DNA of 38,034 nucleotides from a virus, in IMG/VR virus record IMGVR_UViG_3300020455_000038, positions 1-38,034 of that record. One strand, written 5' to 3'. The translations under genes were made by a program, and so were the position numbers. Shown here one piece after another: positions 1 to 8,088 of the stretch (the stretch's first letter is position 1; each line of letters begins with the position of its first letter). The notes under the pieces are model-generated. The model made no database searches, had not been told where the DNA came from, and saw only the letters and a list, made by a program, of their open reading frames with translations.

Positions 1-120
1 ATGCATTAGATTGAGTTAAGTAAGTTGATGATGCATTAGACTGCGTTAAATAAGTTGAAGATGCATTTGATTGCGTTAGATAGGTACTAGACGCAGAGGA
101 TGTTGTTAGATAATTACTTA
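1..120. repeat. Left copy of the terminal overlap
   Basis: These 120 bases equal 37915-38034 except at positions 38, 41 and 49. All three differences are synonymous in the fibre frame (Ser, Gln and Leu codons). Joining the two copies restores one open frame. The copy consists of four 30-bp fibre repeat units. It is probably the overlap of a circular assembly; a true direct terminal repeat, or slippage within a longer repeat array, cannot be excluded. Confidence 0.85.
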
Positions 121-1267
121 GGTCGCTATGGTTAGCAAGTCGAACCCAACTACCATTATGAGAAAATAGTCCGGCAGCTAACGAGTGATCATGTATGAAA
201 CAACCATGATATGTACTTGGATTTGGGTATGCGGTGCTATTTGCGTACATATTGGCATATAACATTTTGCCGGTTGTCGTAATATCATTGCTACCCATAT
301 CCAAATCACCGGTCATCGTACCGCCGGCAAGAGGCAATTTAGCAGCTATAGATGTAGCAGTAGTGGTAGCATAATTTGGGTCATCACCTAACGCTGCTGC
401 TAATTCATTTAAGGTATTTAAAGTTCCAGGAGCCGAATCCACAAGGTTACTAACCGCCGTATCCACGTATGCAGTACTTGCAATTCTAGTACTATTATTG
501 CTAGCACTCTGTGTAGGTACTGTTGGATTACCGGTAAAACTAGGACTTGCTAAAGGTGCATATGTAGCTGCTATTGTAGCCGTTGTAGAATAAGAACTAA
601 GATCAACTGTAGGCGTCTGCCAAGTAGGTGCAGATGTACTCCCATTTGACGTTATAACTTGGCCACTCGTACCATAATTTGTGCCACCTAGACCCCATGC
701 TCCATTCCCAGAACCACCGCCATTTATTCTAAACTTTTCCAGTCCATCGACTGCCATAACAATTCGGCTATTATTAGCTTGATTCATCCCATCAGCTAAA
801 AGCCACATTGTGCCAGATGCATCACCTTGCACTTGTACTACTGTACTACTTGGTGCAGTTGTATTTCTTAAAGTAATGACTGGGTCAGTAGATTTATAAA
901 CATCTATACCATCTACTTCAATTTCACTAACAAAAGTCGTTTTACCATTTTGGTCAGCTATTGCAGATCTAGATGCCGGTGATGTTATAAACACATCTTT
1001 AGAACCGGCTCCAAAATTTACTGCATTATTGCTATTACTACTTTCATAAACTGTAGTCCTGGTTAACGTACTATTACTGCTAGTCCATGTGCCTAAACCA
1101 GTTTCCCAATTACCACTTGCATCTGTTATAGCATATACAGTTGTATCCCCATCTGTTAACGCACTAGCAAATGTTTGGAAACCAGTTGAGTTTCCGGATA
1201 AAACCATATTTGTTGTGCCAGTTGTGGTACTGGTTTGCTTGACTCGATCTTTTACAGTAAAAGCCAA
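1..1267 (-). CDS. Tail fibre protein, N-terminal 422 residues (gene continues across the contig junction)
   Basis: The frame is open from a TTG codon at 1267 to the left edge and continues in frame at the right end of the window, ending at 36437. The whole gene would be 914 codons. TTG is chosen as start because AGGAG lies at 1274-1278, six bases upstream. The first residues (AFTVKDRVKQTSTTTGT, then TGFQTFASALTDGDTTVYAI) match the N-terminal module common on phage fibres and neck appendages, which attaches the fibre to the tail. Near residues 195-215 there is a GLGGTNYGTSGQVITSNG linker, seen again in the other half of the gene. Around residues 300-340 there is LPLAGGTMTGDLDMG, a phage fibre repeat. 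The left edge encodes decapeptide repeats (ASSTYLTQSN). It is the distal gene of the adaptor-fibre run. Confidence 0.85.
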   Translation of the reverse strand, partial: MAFTVKDRVKQTSTTTGTTNMVLSGNSTGFQTFASALTDGDTTVYAITDASGNWETGLGTWTSSNSTLTRTTVYESSNSNNAVNFGAGSKDVFITSPASRSAIADQNGKTTFVSEIEVDGIDVYKSTDPVITLRNTTAPSSTVVQVQGDASGTMWLLADGMNQANNSRIVMAVDGLEKFRINGGGSGNGAWGLGGTNYGTSGQVITSNGSTSAPTWQTPTVDLSSYSTTATIAATYAPLASPSFTGNPTVPTQSASNNSTRIASTAYVDTAVSNLVDSAPGTLNTLNELAAALGDDPNYATTTATSIAAKLPLAGGTMTGDLDMGSNDITTTGKMLYANMYANSTAYPNPSTYHGCFIHDHSLAAGLFSHNGSWVRLANHSDLSNYLTTSSASSTYLTQSNASSTYLTQSNASSTYLTQSNA

Positions 1268-1280
1268 ATTATTCTCCTAA

Positions 1281-1673
1281 TTAGGTAATACTTACTGAGA
1301 ACTGAGATGCTGCTATCTGTAGGATATCAGAACTCTGAATATCTTTACTATTTGTAAGGTTTGCATAGGCAATGAGGTTGCCCCCACTTTGGGCGTCAAA
1401 CACTCCGGCCGTAGCGACTGTACCCCAGTTTCCGGTAGCAGTTGGAAAGGTTATTACTGCGTTATTGCTAGCTATATTCCCAGACACAGTAAATGTGACT
1501 GTTTTTCTAGTATATCCATTGCCAGATATTTCTGTACCAGACGATGAATCTGTAGGTGCGTTTCCGCTTAAAAAAAGACCAATATACCACGCACTAGGTC
1601 TGGTAGCTGAACTTGTAGTCAGTAGCCAGGTCAAAACGCGATTTTCAAACGTATCGGTGAGGGCGTCCGCCAT
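1281..1673 (-). CDS. Small tail-fibre-type protein (Gp80-like family)
   Basis: The product is 130 residues. The sequence shows WYIGLFLSGNAPTD, then GTEISGNGYTRKTVTF, then VITFPTATGNWGTVATAGVFDAQSGGNLIAY. This is the recognisable pattern of the small phage tail-fibre proteins that share the layout 'GLF..APTD..GTE.SG.GY.R..VTF'. Role by family: a minor tail or fibre component; the precise position is unknown. The start has AAGGAG nine bases upstream. The gene lies between the adaptor and the large fibre, with 13 bases to the fibre start at 1267, so co-expression is likely. No signal peptide or membrane segment is visible. I am sure of the family resemblance and less sure of the role. Confidence 0.7.
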   Translation of the reverse strand: MADALTDTFENRVLTWLLTTSSATRPSAWYIGLFLSGNAPTDSSSGTEISGNGYTRKTVTFTVSGNIASNNAVITFPTATGNWGTVATAGVFDAQSGGNLIAYANLTNSKDIQSSDILQIAASQFSVSIT

Positions 1674-1674
1674 A

Positions 1675-2295
1675 TTAATAACTCCTTATTCTTAATTGTA
1701 AATTTGATGCTGAATAGCGTGTATTGTCGCTTTCTCCCATAATGCCATTTAGAGCATTTTGGTAAGATGTACCCCATACCGCCATTCTTTCATCATTTTG
1801 CAGATATGGAGATGCCTGGAGTAATGAACCAAATAAATAAATATCTGGACTCATAGTAATTAACCAATTGGTTTCATTTGAACTACTCAAAGCCGGTATT
1901 TTGGCATAATAGAGTATTTCTCCAGTATATGAGGAGCCTGGTGTAGGCCAGACCTCAATTAGGTTAGAAACATGAGAAAAGTATTCTGGTTTGCCCTGGC
2001 TATTAGAATTATCGTTTCTTAGCTTTGCAATTTCTTCCGGAGATGTTTGTTTCAATAAAGTAGCGTTATCATCATTAAGATGGAAACGTACTGTCTGTAG
2101 CCAGTCTGGTGGCGTTGCGCTATATTGCGTATCAATCAAAGCAGTTGCTTTTTCTTGTTGTTTGTAATGCCTTAATTCTCGATTTAATTGAGCCTCTGCT
2201 AGAGTAATAAAATCTGGAATTACGTTGGTTAAATCAGATCTATTTAGCCAGTCAGCAATACTTGCTTTTAAATTGGTAAAGTTATCTAACGCCAT
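1675..2295 (-). CDS. Head-tail adaptor / tail tubular A-like protein
   Basis: The product is 206 residues. The N-terminus (TNLKASIADWLNRSDLTNVIPDFITLAEAQLNRELR) is typical of the adaptor proteins that phage databases call Gp4/Gp7-like or tail tubular A. Later segments such as IEVWPTPGSSYTGEILYYAKIP and SPDIYLFGSLLQASPYLQND also fit that family. These proteins sit under the portal and join head to tail. The position after capsid genes and before fibres agrees. The start has an AAGGCGG-type site upstream and lies four bases from the preceding gene. The adaptor call is fairly safe; whether it corresponds to T7 gp11 or P22 gp4 cannot be told from sequence alone. Confidence 0.75.
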   Translation of the reverse strand: MALDNFTNLKASIADWLNRSDLTNVIPDFITLAEAQLNRELRHYKQQEKATALIDTQYSATPPDWLQTVRFHLNDDNATLLKQTSPEEIAKLRNDNSNSQGKPEYFSHVSNLIEVWPTPGSSYTGEILYYAKIPALSSSNETNWLITMSPDIYLFGSLLQASPYLQNDERMAVWGTSYQNALNGIMGESDNTRYSASNLQLRIRSY

Positions 2296-2298
2296 ATA

Positions 2299-2598
2299 TT
2301 ACAATCCGCCTTTCACTAGCAATTTTTTGTAATCTGGATCTCTTAGTTTTTTCTTGGCGTATTCCATGAATTCTTTGCTGCCCATTACTGCACCGCATTC
2401 TTTTTGCCATTGCTGACAAATAACTAATGGAATTTCACCAACATAACGCCATCGATAATCACCGGAATGATTTGGTAAAACTGTAGACAGTTCATGGTTG
2501 CGCCTTAAAATAGGCTCAACATCCTGGACTGTATTAATTGTTACATCACCGGTTTCTTTATCGGTTATTAACTTAGTCTTCAATTTCCCATGCCTCAT
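2299..2598 (-). CDS. Hypothetical protein in head-tail region
   Basis: The product is 99 residues, basic at both ends, with no membrane segment. I do not recognise a named domain. The order head gene, small protein, this protein, adaptor is common in such phages, so a head-completion role is a fair guess only. The ATG at 2598 gives a 26-base overlap with the upstream gene (ending 2573) and has no clear Shine-Dalgarno site. A TTG a few codons downstream is a possible alternative start. The C-terminus is lysine-rich (YAKKKLRDPDYKKLLVKGGL). Confidence 0.65.
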   Translation of the reverse strand: MRHGKLKTKLITDKETGDVTINTVQDVEPILRRNHELSTVLPNHSGDYRWRYVGEIPLVICQQWQKECGAVMGSKEFMEYAKKKLRDPDYKKLLVKGGL

Positions 2599-2812
2599 TA
2601 ATATTAGGTGTAGACTTATCGTCTGCCTTTAACCGGCCATTGCCATCCCTGGCTCTTTTTTTCTTTTTAGTTGTGGTGCCAATTTCACCCCAACCATTAT
2701 CAACAATGAGATCAGCCTCATCTTGCGTGACCTCAATTGTTTCACCCATGCCAGTCGCACGGCCGTTAAAAAACGGCCGGCGATCTGTGGTGATTTTCAC
2801 CTCAACTGTCAT
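2573..2812 (-). CDS. Hypothetical small protein downstream of capsid gene
   Basis: The product is 79 residues. The first half is a beta-rich stretch with IEVTQDEADLIVDNGWGE, a pattern seen in short phage head-completion-like proteins that carry a motif resembling the Ala/Asp-rich end of Ig or MuF-associated modules; this is weak evidence. A lysine cluster (TTKKKKRARDG) follows, then an acidic end (NEAWEIED). The start codon overlaps the capsid stop by one base (TAATG), which argues for translational coupling to the capsid gene and a structural role. No catalytic motif is visible. Confidence 0.65.
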   Translation of the reverse strand: MTVEVKITTDRRPFFNGRATGMGETIEVTQDEADLIVDNGWGEIGTTTKKKKRARDGNGRLKADDKSTPNINEAWEIED

Positions 2813-3777
2813 TATGATAAATCAGCTATAATACCATTAGCCTCTGACATAACGTACAGTCCAAATTCAACGCTCATTAGCTTTCTTTCGGCATGGCCGG
2901 TTCTAGCTAAATCACGCTGCTTTAAGGTTTGTAGATATCCAATTGTGATATATTCTGGATCTACAACATAAGCATCACGCGATCTGATGTGCCTTGAGGG
3001 AACAATAGAAAGGTCACCAAAATCGGACGCATAGACGCTCATACCTTGCTGAATTACCCCTTGATCAGCATCTTTATAAAGTTGCGCTGATCCAGAGAAT
3101 GCAGATATAGCTTGTTTGTTAGCTGATCCTACAACTACTGTAGTAGGCTCTGCACCGGCGTTCCAACAACTGGATATGACGCTTTTAAGTAAAGATTCAG
3201 ATATGGCTCTCATATTTCCAGTAGTCGCATCAGTTGCTGCTGCATTTGGATAACCATGCGTAGATGATGATAGCGTTGGATTCGCCCCACCGGTTCCGCG
3301 TGAAGTATTATCCTTGAGCCACGCCGGCATTCCTGGAGTCACTCTGGCTGCGGATGCGGTTCCCAGATTTGCAGCTTTATTACCGCAGAGTGAGGTTTCC
3401 ATATCGCGCTTTAGACTTTTTGTATGCAGTACAATTTGCTCTGCCATTGACTCTGCACGTCCGGCACCGACCACATTGTTGGAACTGTCGGAAACTTCCA
3501 CAACTTTGTCCGCAATTTCAGTCGTTGACTGAATACGCTTTGGTAACAAGGCTGCATCATTTCCAGGAGATGCCTCTCCTTCAACTACCTGGTTATTAGA
3601 TACTGCGGTAGCAAGTTCTATTTCTGGTGTTTCAAATAGAGTATTGGTTACTGTTCTAGTTTTCGCCATATTCATTAGCGGAAACTGGGTGGGTGAAATC
3701 ATATTAAGGACGTCTTGTAAGTCCTCTTTGATTGTAGTTGAGGCTACAGTTTGTAGCGTATTTGCATTAACTGCCAT
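2812..3777 (-). CDS. Major capsid protein (SU10-like, DUF5309 type)
   Basis: The product is 321 residues, a normal length for this capsid family. Recognisable features are an N-terminal DVLNMISPTQFPLMNMAKTR segment, a TEIADKVVEVSDSSNNV region, a CWNAGAEPTTVVVGSANKQ strand, and a C-terminal run with VPSRHIRSRDAYVVDPEYI and LARTGHAERKL. These fit the SU10 major capsid family (HK97 fold) rather than the T7 gp10 type. It forms the shell of the head. The start has AAGGAG six to seven bases upstream. It follows the scaffold gene directly, as expected. No N-terminal prohead cleavage site is obvious by eye. Confidence 0.88.
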   Translation of the reverse strand: MAVNANTLQTVASTTIKEDLQDVLNMISPTQFPLMNMAKTRTVTNTLFETPEIELATAVSNNQVVEGEASPGNDAALLPKRIQSTTEIADKVVEVSDSSNNVVGAGRAESMAEQIVLHTKSLKRDMETSLCGNKAANLGTASAARVTPGMPAWLKDNTSRGTGGANPTLSSSTHGYPNAAATDATTGNMRAISESLLKSVISSCWNAGAEPTTVVVGSANKQAISAFSGSAQLYKDADQGVIQQGMSVYASDFGDLSIVPSRHIRSRDAYVVDPEYITIGYLQTLKQRDLARTGHAERKLMSVEFGLYVMSEANGIIADLS

Positions 3778-3795
3778 TTCTAACTCCTTGTTTTA

Positions 3796-4755
3796 TCAGC
3801 CCTTTTGCTGGGATGCAGCTATTAGATAGGAAACTGCGTCTTGCTTGTTTCCAGATTTTTTAAATTGATCGAATGCATCTTTAGAAACGCGAGGATTAGT
3901 AACAGTTGAAGGTTTGCTACCGCTCTTGACCATTGGCCTAGCATTAGAAACCTTTTTTTCTGCAACGCCTTTTTTATTCTGCAATTGCTGCCATTTGGCT
4001 GCATCATGCAAAACTAATATTGCTCTATGATCCATAATGCTCCCTACCTCGTTTGACGTAAATCCATATTTCTTGCCGGCAGATACAAGGTCTTCACGCG
4101 CCGATTTTGCAGTTTCTTCTTTTGCAAAAATTGGCAAAGCAGCTTGCAACTTTGTAGCTTGCTCACTTAAATAATATTCTTGAGCCTTTTGTTGCTGCGC
4201 TTTCTTTTCTTCGTTTAGTTTGTCTTGCTCCGACATTAACCTAGATCTTGTTTCAATAGCCTCATCGTATTTGGCTTTTTTGATCTGGTATCCAATAGGA
4301 TCTGTCTCAAGTTCAGAAATATCTGGTTTCTCAATATCGACATTATTAAACTGCGCGGTATATTCTTTTAACTTTCCATCAAGTTCGGCTCTTTGCCTTT
4401 GAACTTGCTGATAAGCATCTTCCGCTTGTTTTCTAATAGTCGCAGTTTCTTGCATTCTTTTATTTAAATAGCCTTGCCCAGATGCCGATTGTTGGAGTTG
4501 AGAGAGTGTCCATTGTTGAACCTCACCATCTACTTTTACATCGTATAATGGTTCGGTTTCTTCTTGTGGTTCTTCAATCTCAATAGACGCCTGGTCTTCT
4601 GTACTATCTACATTGGTATCATCACCGGTTCCAATGTCTTCTACCGGTTCATCAATTGCCAATTCTTCTTCAACGGCGGTTTGATTAGTTTCTTCTTCAT
4701 TAACTAGTATTGACTTAGCTAAATCTTGTGCTTGTGAAGGATTTGTCTCGTTCAA
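3796..4755 (-). CDS. Scaffolding-like head protein
   Basis: The product is 319 residues. The N-terminal third is very acidic (repeated Glu/Asp/Thr). A VDGEVQQWTLSQLQQSASGQGYLNKRMQE segment follows, then a long charged coiled coil rich in Gln, Lys and Glu, and a basic C-terminus. This is the usual build of phage scaffolds, which line the prohead and leave before DNA packaging. The place between portal and capsid genes supports it. The start is TTG at 4755 with GAGG eight bases upstream; it overlaps the previous stop by four bases (TTGA). No protease motif is seen, so I do not call a fused maturation protease. Confidence 0.75.
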   Translation of the reverse strand: MNETNPSQAQDLAKSILVNEEETNQTAVEEELAIDEPVEDIGTGDDTNVDSTEDQASIEIEEPQEETEPLYDVKVDGEVQQWTLSQLQQSASGQGYLNKRMQETATIRKQAEDAYQQVQRQRAELDGKLKEYTAQFNNVDIEKPDISELETDPIGYQIKKAKYDEAIETRSRLMSEQDKLNEEKKAQQQKAQEYYLSEQATKLQAALPIFAKEETAKSAREDLVSAGKKYGFTSNEVGSIMDHRAILVLHDAAKWQQLQNKKGVAEKKVSNARPMVKSGSKPSTVTNPRVSKDAFDQFKKSGNKQDAVSYLIAASQQKG

Positions 4756-5012
4756 GGTGCATTCCTCTTCTTGGTTTCGGTTTTACGCTCGTTTATCACC
4801 TGGTCTGAAATTGCAGATACCAGTTCATACTCAAGCGCGGATAAAGCCAAAATAATCGAATGTACCTCTTCTCTGGTTTTCGTATCATCTTGACTACTAC
4901 TCAAAAATCTTTGGATTTGAGAATTCTTTACGGCCTCTACTGCATTTTTGTAGGCCGGATTATTTAATAATTGTTGTGCCTGGTCACTTTTAAGTTTTAA
5001 ATTATCGATCAT
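4752..5012 (-). CDS. Hypothetical small helical head-region protein
   Basis: The product is 86 residues, predicted helical by eye, with LLNNPAYKNAVEAVKNSQIQRFL in the first half and a lysine-rich tail (ERKTETKKRNAP). No cysteine, signal peptide or membrane segment is present. Its ATG overlaps the portal stop in an ATGA junction, and its own stop overlaps the scaffold's TTG start, so the three genes are tightly coupled. Small proteins at this place are often portal-associated or scaffold helpers. That is inference from position only. Confidence 0.7.
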   Translation of the reverse strand: MIDNLKLKSDQAQQLLNNPAYKNAVEAVKNSQIQRFLSSSQDDTKTREEVHSIILALSALEYELVSAISDQVINERKTETKKRNAP

Positions 5013-7087
5013 TGCACGGCTCCACCTGGTTGCCTCATGCCGGCTTGCATTTCCTTAATCTTTGCCTGGTCTAAAGCTATGCCATGCTTACTTAATAATT
5101 CCGCTGCTTTAATGACTAAATCTTGATCCATTCCATCACGTTTGAGGTCATCATCCATAGCGTGTTTCTGCATATCAGCTTGTAGCTTTGCCATATCTGA
5201 TTGCATCTTGGCTTGTGCTTTCATCTGTTCGCCTTGAACCATAGCCGTTCCAGGATCTATCGGCTTTGGCTGATTTGCTGCTGCTTGCTGCGCCATTTGC
5301 ATCATTTGAGCCTCGATTTCTGGCGTCATAGGCATAAAATATCTTTCACTATTGTGAATACCTACAGATGCAAGCATATCCGCCAAAGTGTTCCTAATCT
5401 GGCTTAGAGTCGTTATGCCATTGGTAGCACCATAAGTTTGATAGATTGTTTGCTGAATCTGTAACACTTGCTGCAAGGCCATAGATTTTTCTTCAGCTTT
5501 AGCAGTACCTAAACCAACATTAGTAATAAGATCAAAATCGATATTCCATACTCGCGGATCTATTGGAACATACATATTATTTAAACGTATCATTTCCGCC
5601 TTATCTGCGTTCTGTACTGTCAGACGCAAAATTAGCTTGAATAGAGTCTTAACTCCGCCTTCGGCTATGTTCCTGGCTATTGTTTCGATTTGGCCTTGTG
5701 CGGTGGCTACATGATGCGCTACGGCTTGCTTTGTAGTAGACTGTAAAGCATCTGGATTTAATCCCATGTTATTTTGAGCAATGCCTACTTTATTATCGCA
5801 TAATTGATCTAGATATTGTAAAGCACCTAAAGTTTGGCCGGCCGTAAATGGTATCGATAATGGAGTAACACTATTTGGAGTCCTTGCTCTGATAATGGCT
5901 CCTATTTCATTGTTAAGGCAGTCATCTAATGAGGCGTCTGGCGTTACTGTAAGCCTAGGCGTATTAACAAGAGCAACATTATCTAAAATAGATCTTAGAA
6001 TAGATGTTGCTGCATCCTGGTCAGATCTTAAACGCCCTACTACAGACTCACCAAAAACAGTATGCGGAATTGGATATGCCTCAAACAACGCAAATGGCAT
6101 TTGATCACATGGCATCATATCTAAAATTTTATAATCAGATCCACCTAATATAAATCGATGTAAAGACGCCTGGCCATTTTGATATGGATCTAGGCGCATA
6201 TATGCCTCTGTAATTAAGACTAGTTTTGAACTAGGATCTGTAGCATTAAAGTTTTCATCATGGTCAGTTGAATAACCAGACCTGGCATCTTTCTCTGAAA
6301 GATAGCTTGATGAACTTTCTGTTAATCCACCTAGATCCTTAACGTCATCAAAGGCAAACCCTTCATCAACTAAATCAGCTACACGTTTCTCAACGCGGTA
6401 TCCGGCTATATAACAATCATCAATACTTTTTGCTGATCTATTTATAAAGAATTCTTCCGGCAAAACTGGTTCAATAACAATTTCACCTTTTGTTGTTTCA
6501 CGGCTTACTTTGCAGTCGTGAATAAACCCTTCAACTTCGACCCCAGACTCTTGATCAAATTCCATAGTTGCAGTCTTAGTGTGTTCAAGAACTGTAATAT
6601 CATCCTGGGCAGAGATAAAATCAAAAGAGGTAGAGTCCAAATTGTTGTAAGTATATATTTTAGTTTTTGTAGCATTTGAGTAATAGACCTTTATTATTCC
6701 TAGAGATTTAATAAGAGCATCAGTAATCGCAGCGTCTAAAATTTTCATTCCGCCACATTGCCTAAATTTGGCATTTACGTATTCAGTACATTGTTGCGAA
6801 TTTGCAACATCTTCTGGGTTCTGCGGATGAAATTCTACCGGTGAATTAGTACTAAGGAAAACACGTAATAAACTTGGTTTTATTTGGTTAACGGCATCAC
6901 GGCATTTAGTGCTTACAACTTTTGATCTTCCCTCTTCGTGACCAATAGCGGTTTCACCATTATAATATTGCTGATTAAGTGTTCGTTCTGGTGCGATTTC
7001 ACTCTCAATAAAATCAACTGCGTCAGTAACTGCCCTGGATACAATATTCTGTATTTCAGTTTCAGTTAAAGGATTTAACTTGGCCAA
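5009..7087 (-). CDS. Portal protein
   Basis: The product is 692 residues, in the range for podovirus portals. The N-terminal region has TLNQQYYNGETAIGHEEGRS followed by KVVSTKCRDAVNQIKPSLLRVF, a stretch typical of these portals. The centre carries GESVVGRLRSDQDAATSILRS, and the C-terminal part has a Gln/Met/Ala-rich coiled coil. The portal is the dodecameric DNA channel at the head vertex and docks the terminase and adaptor. The start is TTG at 7087 with AGGAG eight bases upstream. A promoter candidate lies at 7134-7163. It heads the head-gene block: portal, small protein, scaffold, capsid. Confidence 0.88.
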   Translation of the reverse strand: MAKLNPLTETEIQNIVSRAVTDAVDFIESEIAPERTLNQQYYNGETAIGHEEGRSKVVSTKCRDAVNQIKPSLLRVFLSTNSPVEFHPQNPEDVANSQQCTEYVNAKFRQCGGMKILDAAITDALIKSLGIIKVYYSNATKTKIYTYNNLDSTSFDFISAQDDITVLEHTKTATMEFDQESGVEVEGFIHDCKVSRETTKGEIVIEPVLPEEFFINRSAKSIDDCYIAGYRVEKRVADLVDEGFAFDDVKDLGGLTESSSSYLSEKDARSGYSTDHDENFNATDPSSKLVLITEAYMRLDPYQNGQASLHRFILGGSDYKILDMMPCDQMPFALFEAYPIPHTVFGESVVGRLRSDQDAATSILRSILDNVALVNTPRLTVTPDASLDDCLNNEIGAIIRARTPNSVTPLSIPFTAGQTLGALQYLDQLCDNKVGIAQNNMGLNPDALQSTTKQAVAHHVATAQGQIETIARNIAEGGVKTLFKLILRLTVQNADKAEMIRLNNMYVPIDPRVWNIDFDLITNVGLGTAKAEEKSMALQQVLQIQQTIYQTYGATNGITTLSQIRNTLADMLASVGIHNSERYFMPMTPEIEAQMMQMAQQAAANQPKPIDPGTAMVQGEQMKAQAKMQSDMAKLQADMQKHAMDDDLKRDGMDQDLVIKAAELLSKHGIALDQAKIKEMQAGMRQPGGAVQ

Positions 7088-7133
7088 AAAGCTGCTCCTA
7101 ATTTTTTAAAGTTTAAAATACACTATGTGTGAC

Positions 7134-7163
7134 TTATATACTACAACTCTATCTACACGTTTT
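7134..7163 (-). promoter_or_regulatory. Candidate phage promoter upstream of portal
   Basis: On the minus strand the site reads AAAACGTG, 15 bases, TATATAA. The same two elements with the same 15-base spacing occur at 17723-17752. The TATATAA box would give a transcript start about 40 bases before the portal TTG. It sits in one of the few gaps of the late region, just behind the endolysin stop. It is inferred from the shared pattern only. Confidence 0.5.
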
Positions 7164-7645
7164 TAAAACCTGGAAACCTCATAATGTGGCATATCGCAGA
7201 AAATCTTTCTGCCTTCAGCCGACCTTTTTTGGCAGTAACTTATATAAGCAGATTCCATATTATCGTTCCATTCGCAAATATCTGGAACTGTCCAGGCACC
7301 GCCCCATTTAATGCCTATTTTCTTACCTAGATCGATAGCTGCTTGTTTCATTGCATCCGCTGCCTCATCGTACATATCGATTTCCCAACAAACGTCACCA
7401 TTATAGTAAATTACCAAATCCACGGCATGGCTAAAACCAGTAGCCTCTTGAATCAAATGTTTTGAATTCATCGTAAAACTCTTTTTTTCTGCGACTAATC
7501 TGGCTTGAGTTGTTTTATCTCTGACCCCACACGTCACACCGAAATCATGCTTACTATAGGTAATGGCCAGTTTAACTACTTTTACGAGTTCTGGATGTAC
7601 GCCTTCTAGGCGCGATAAAGATCTTTTGCTTAGTTTGAATGCCAT
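7163..7645 (-). CDS. Endolysin, peptidase M15 (VanY/T5-endolysin type)
   Basis: The product is 160 residues from the ATG at 7645, chosen because AAGGAG lies nine bases upstream; a longer reading to 7672 lacks a site. The sequence begins FKLSKRSLSRLEGVHPELVKVV and has GVRDKTTQARLVAEKKS, both typical of phage L-alanyl-D-glutamate or D-Ala-D-Ala peptidases. Predicted zinc ligands are His63 (SKH), Asp76 (HAVDL) and His154 (DMPHYEV). It would cut peptidoglycan stem peptides at lysis. The usual short link between WGG.W and D.PH is replaced by about 33 residues, an insertion in the active-site region. It is next to the holin gene. Confidence 0.85.
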   Translation of the reverse strand: MAFKLSKRSLSRLEGVHPELVKVVKLAITYSKHDFGVTCGVRDKTTQARLVAEKKSFTMNSKHLIQEATGFSHAVDLVIYYNGDVCWEIDMYDEAADAMKQAAIDLGKKIGIKWGGAWTVPDICEWNDNMESAYISYCQKRSAEGRKIFCDMPHYEVSRF

Positions 7646-7725
7646 ATTTTTTTGCTCCTTTGAATCTATCAATTGGTATCCGGCGTCCGCCTAGATAATT
7701 ATTTTGGTATCGAATTATGTGTATT

Positions 7726-8088
7726 TTATTTCCCTACTTTTTTGACGCGTTCATAGGATCTAAGTCCGGCTAATCCCAACATTCCAGTCAAAATTGGTAC
7801 CATCATGGAAACATCAACCTGGGGGATAATTACGCCAAAAGGCGCAGCTAATGGACTAACCAGGTAATTAATAACAAAGCCGGATAGACAGACATAAGCG
7901 GTAAGCGGACGCCAGGAACTTTGGAACCAATTTCCTTTAGCATCAGCCTCATTTACTTTGATTTGTGCCATAGCATTATTATGCGCTATCGTTGCAATAT
8001 CATGTGCTAATTTTCGTTTTAAATCTGCATCCGGTATTGCTTTATCCAAAATCTTTGCAACTGGCTCTAATAAATTAAATAAACTCAT
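7726..8088 (-). CDS. Holin, 3-TM superfamily (Holin_3TMs type)
   Basis: The product is 120 residues. An N-terminal amphipathic half (LEPVAKILDKAIPDADLKRKL) precedes GNWFQSSWRPLTAYVCLSGF, the hallmark of the phage 3-TM holin family. Two further hydrophobic segments follow (NYLVSPLAAPFGVIIP and MMVPILTGMLGLAGL) and the end is a basic YERVKKVGK. Holins make lesions in the inner membrane and release the endolysin, whose gene lies 80 bases downstream. The start overlaps the preceding nuclease stop in an ATGA junction. The family call is firm. Confidence 0.85.
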   Translation of the reverse strand: MSLFNLLEPVAKILDKAIPDADLKRKLAHDIATIAHNNAMAQIKVNEADAKGNWFQSSWRPLTAYVCLSGFVINYLVSPLAAPFGVIIPQVDVSMMVPILTGMLGLAGLRSYERVKKVGK

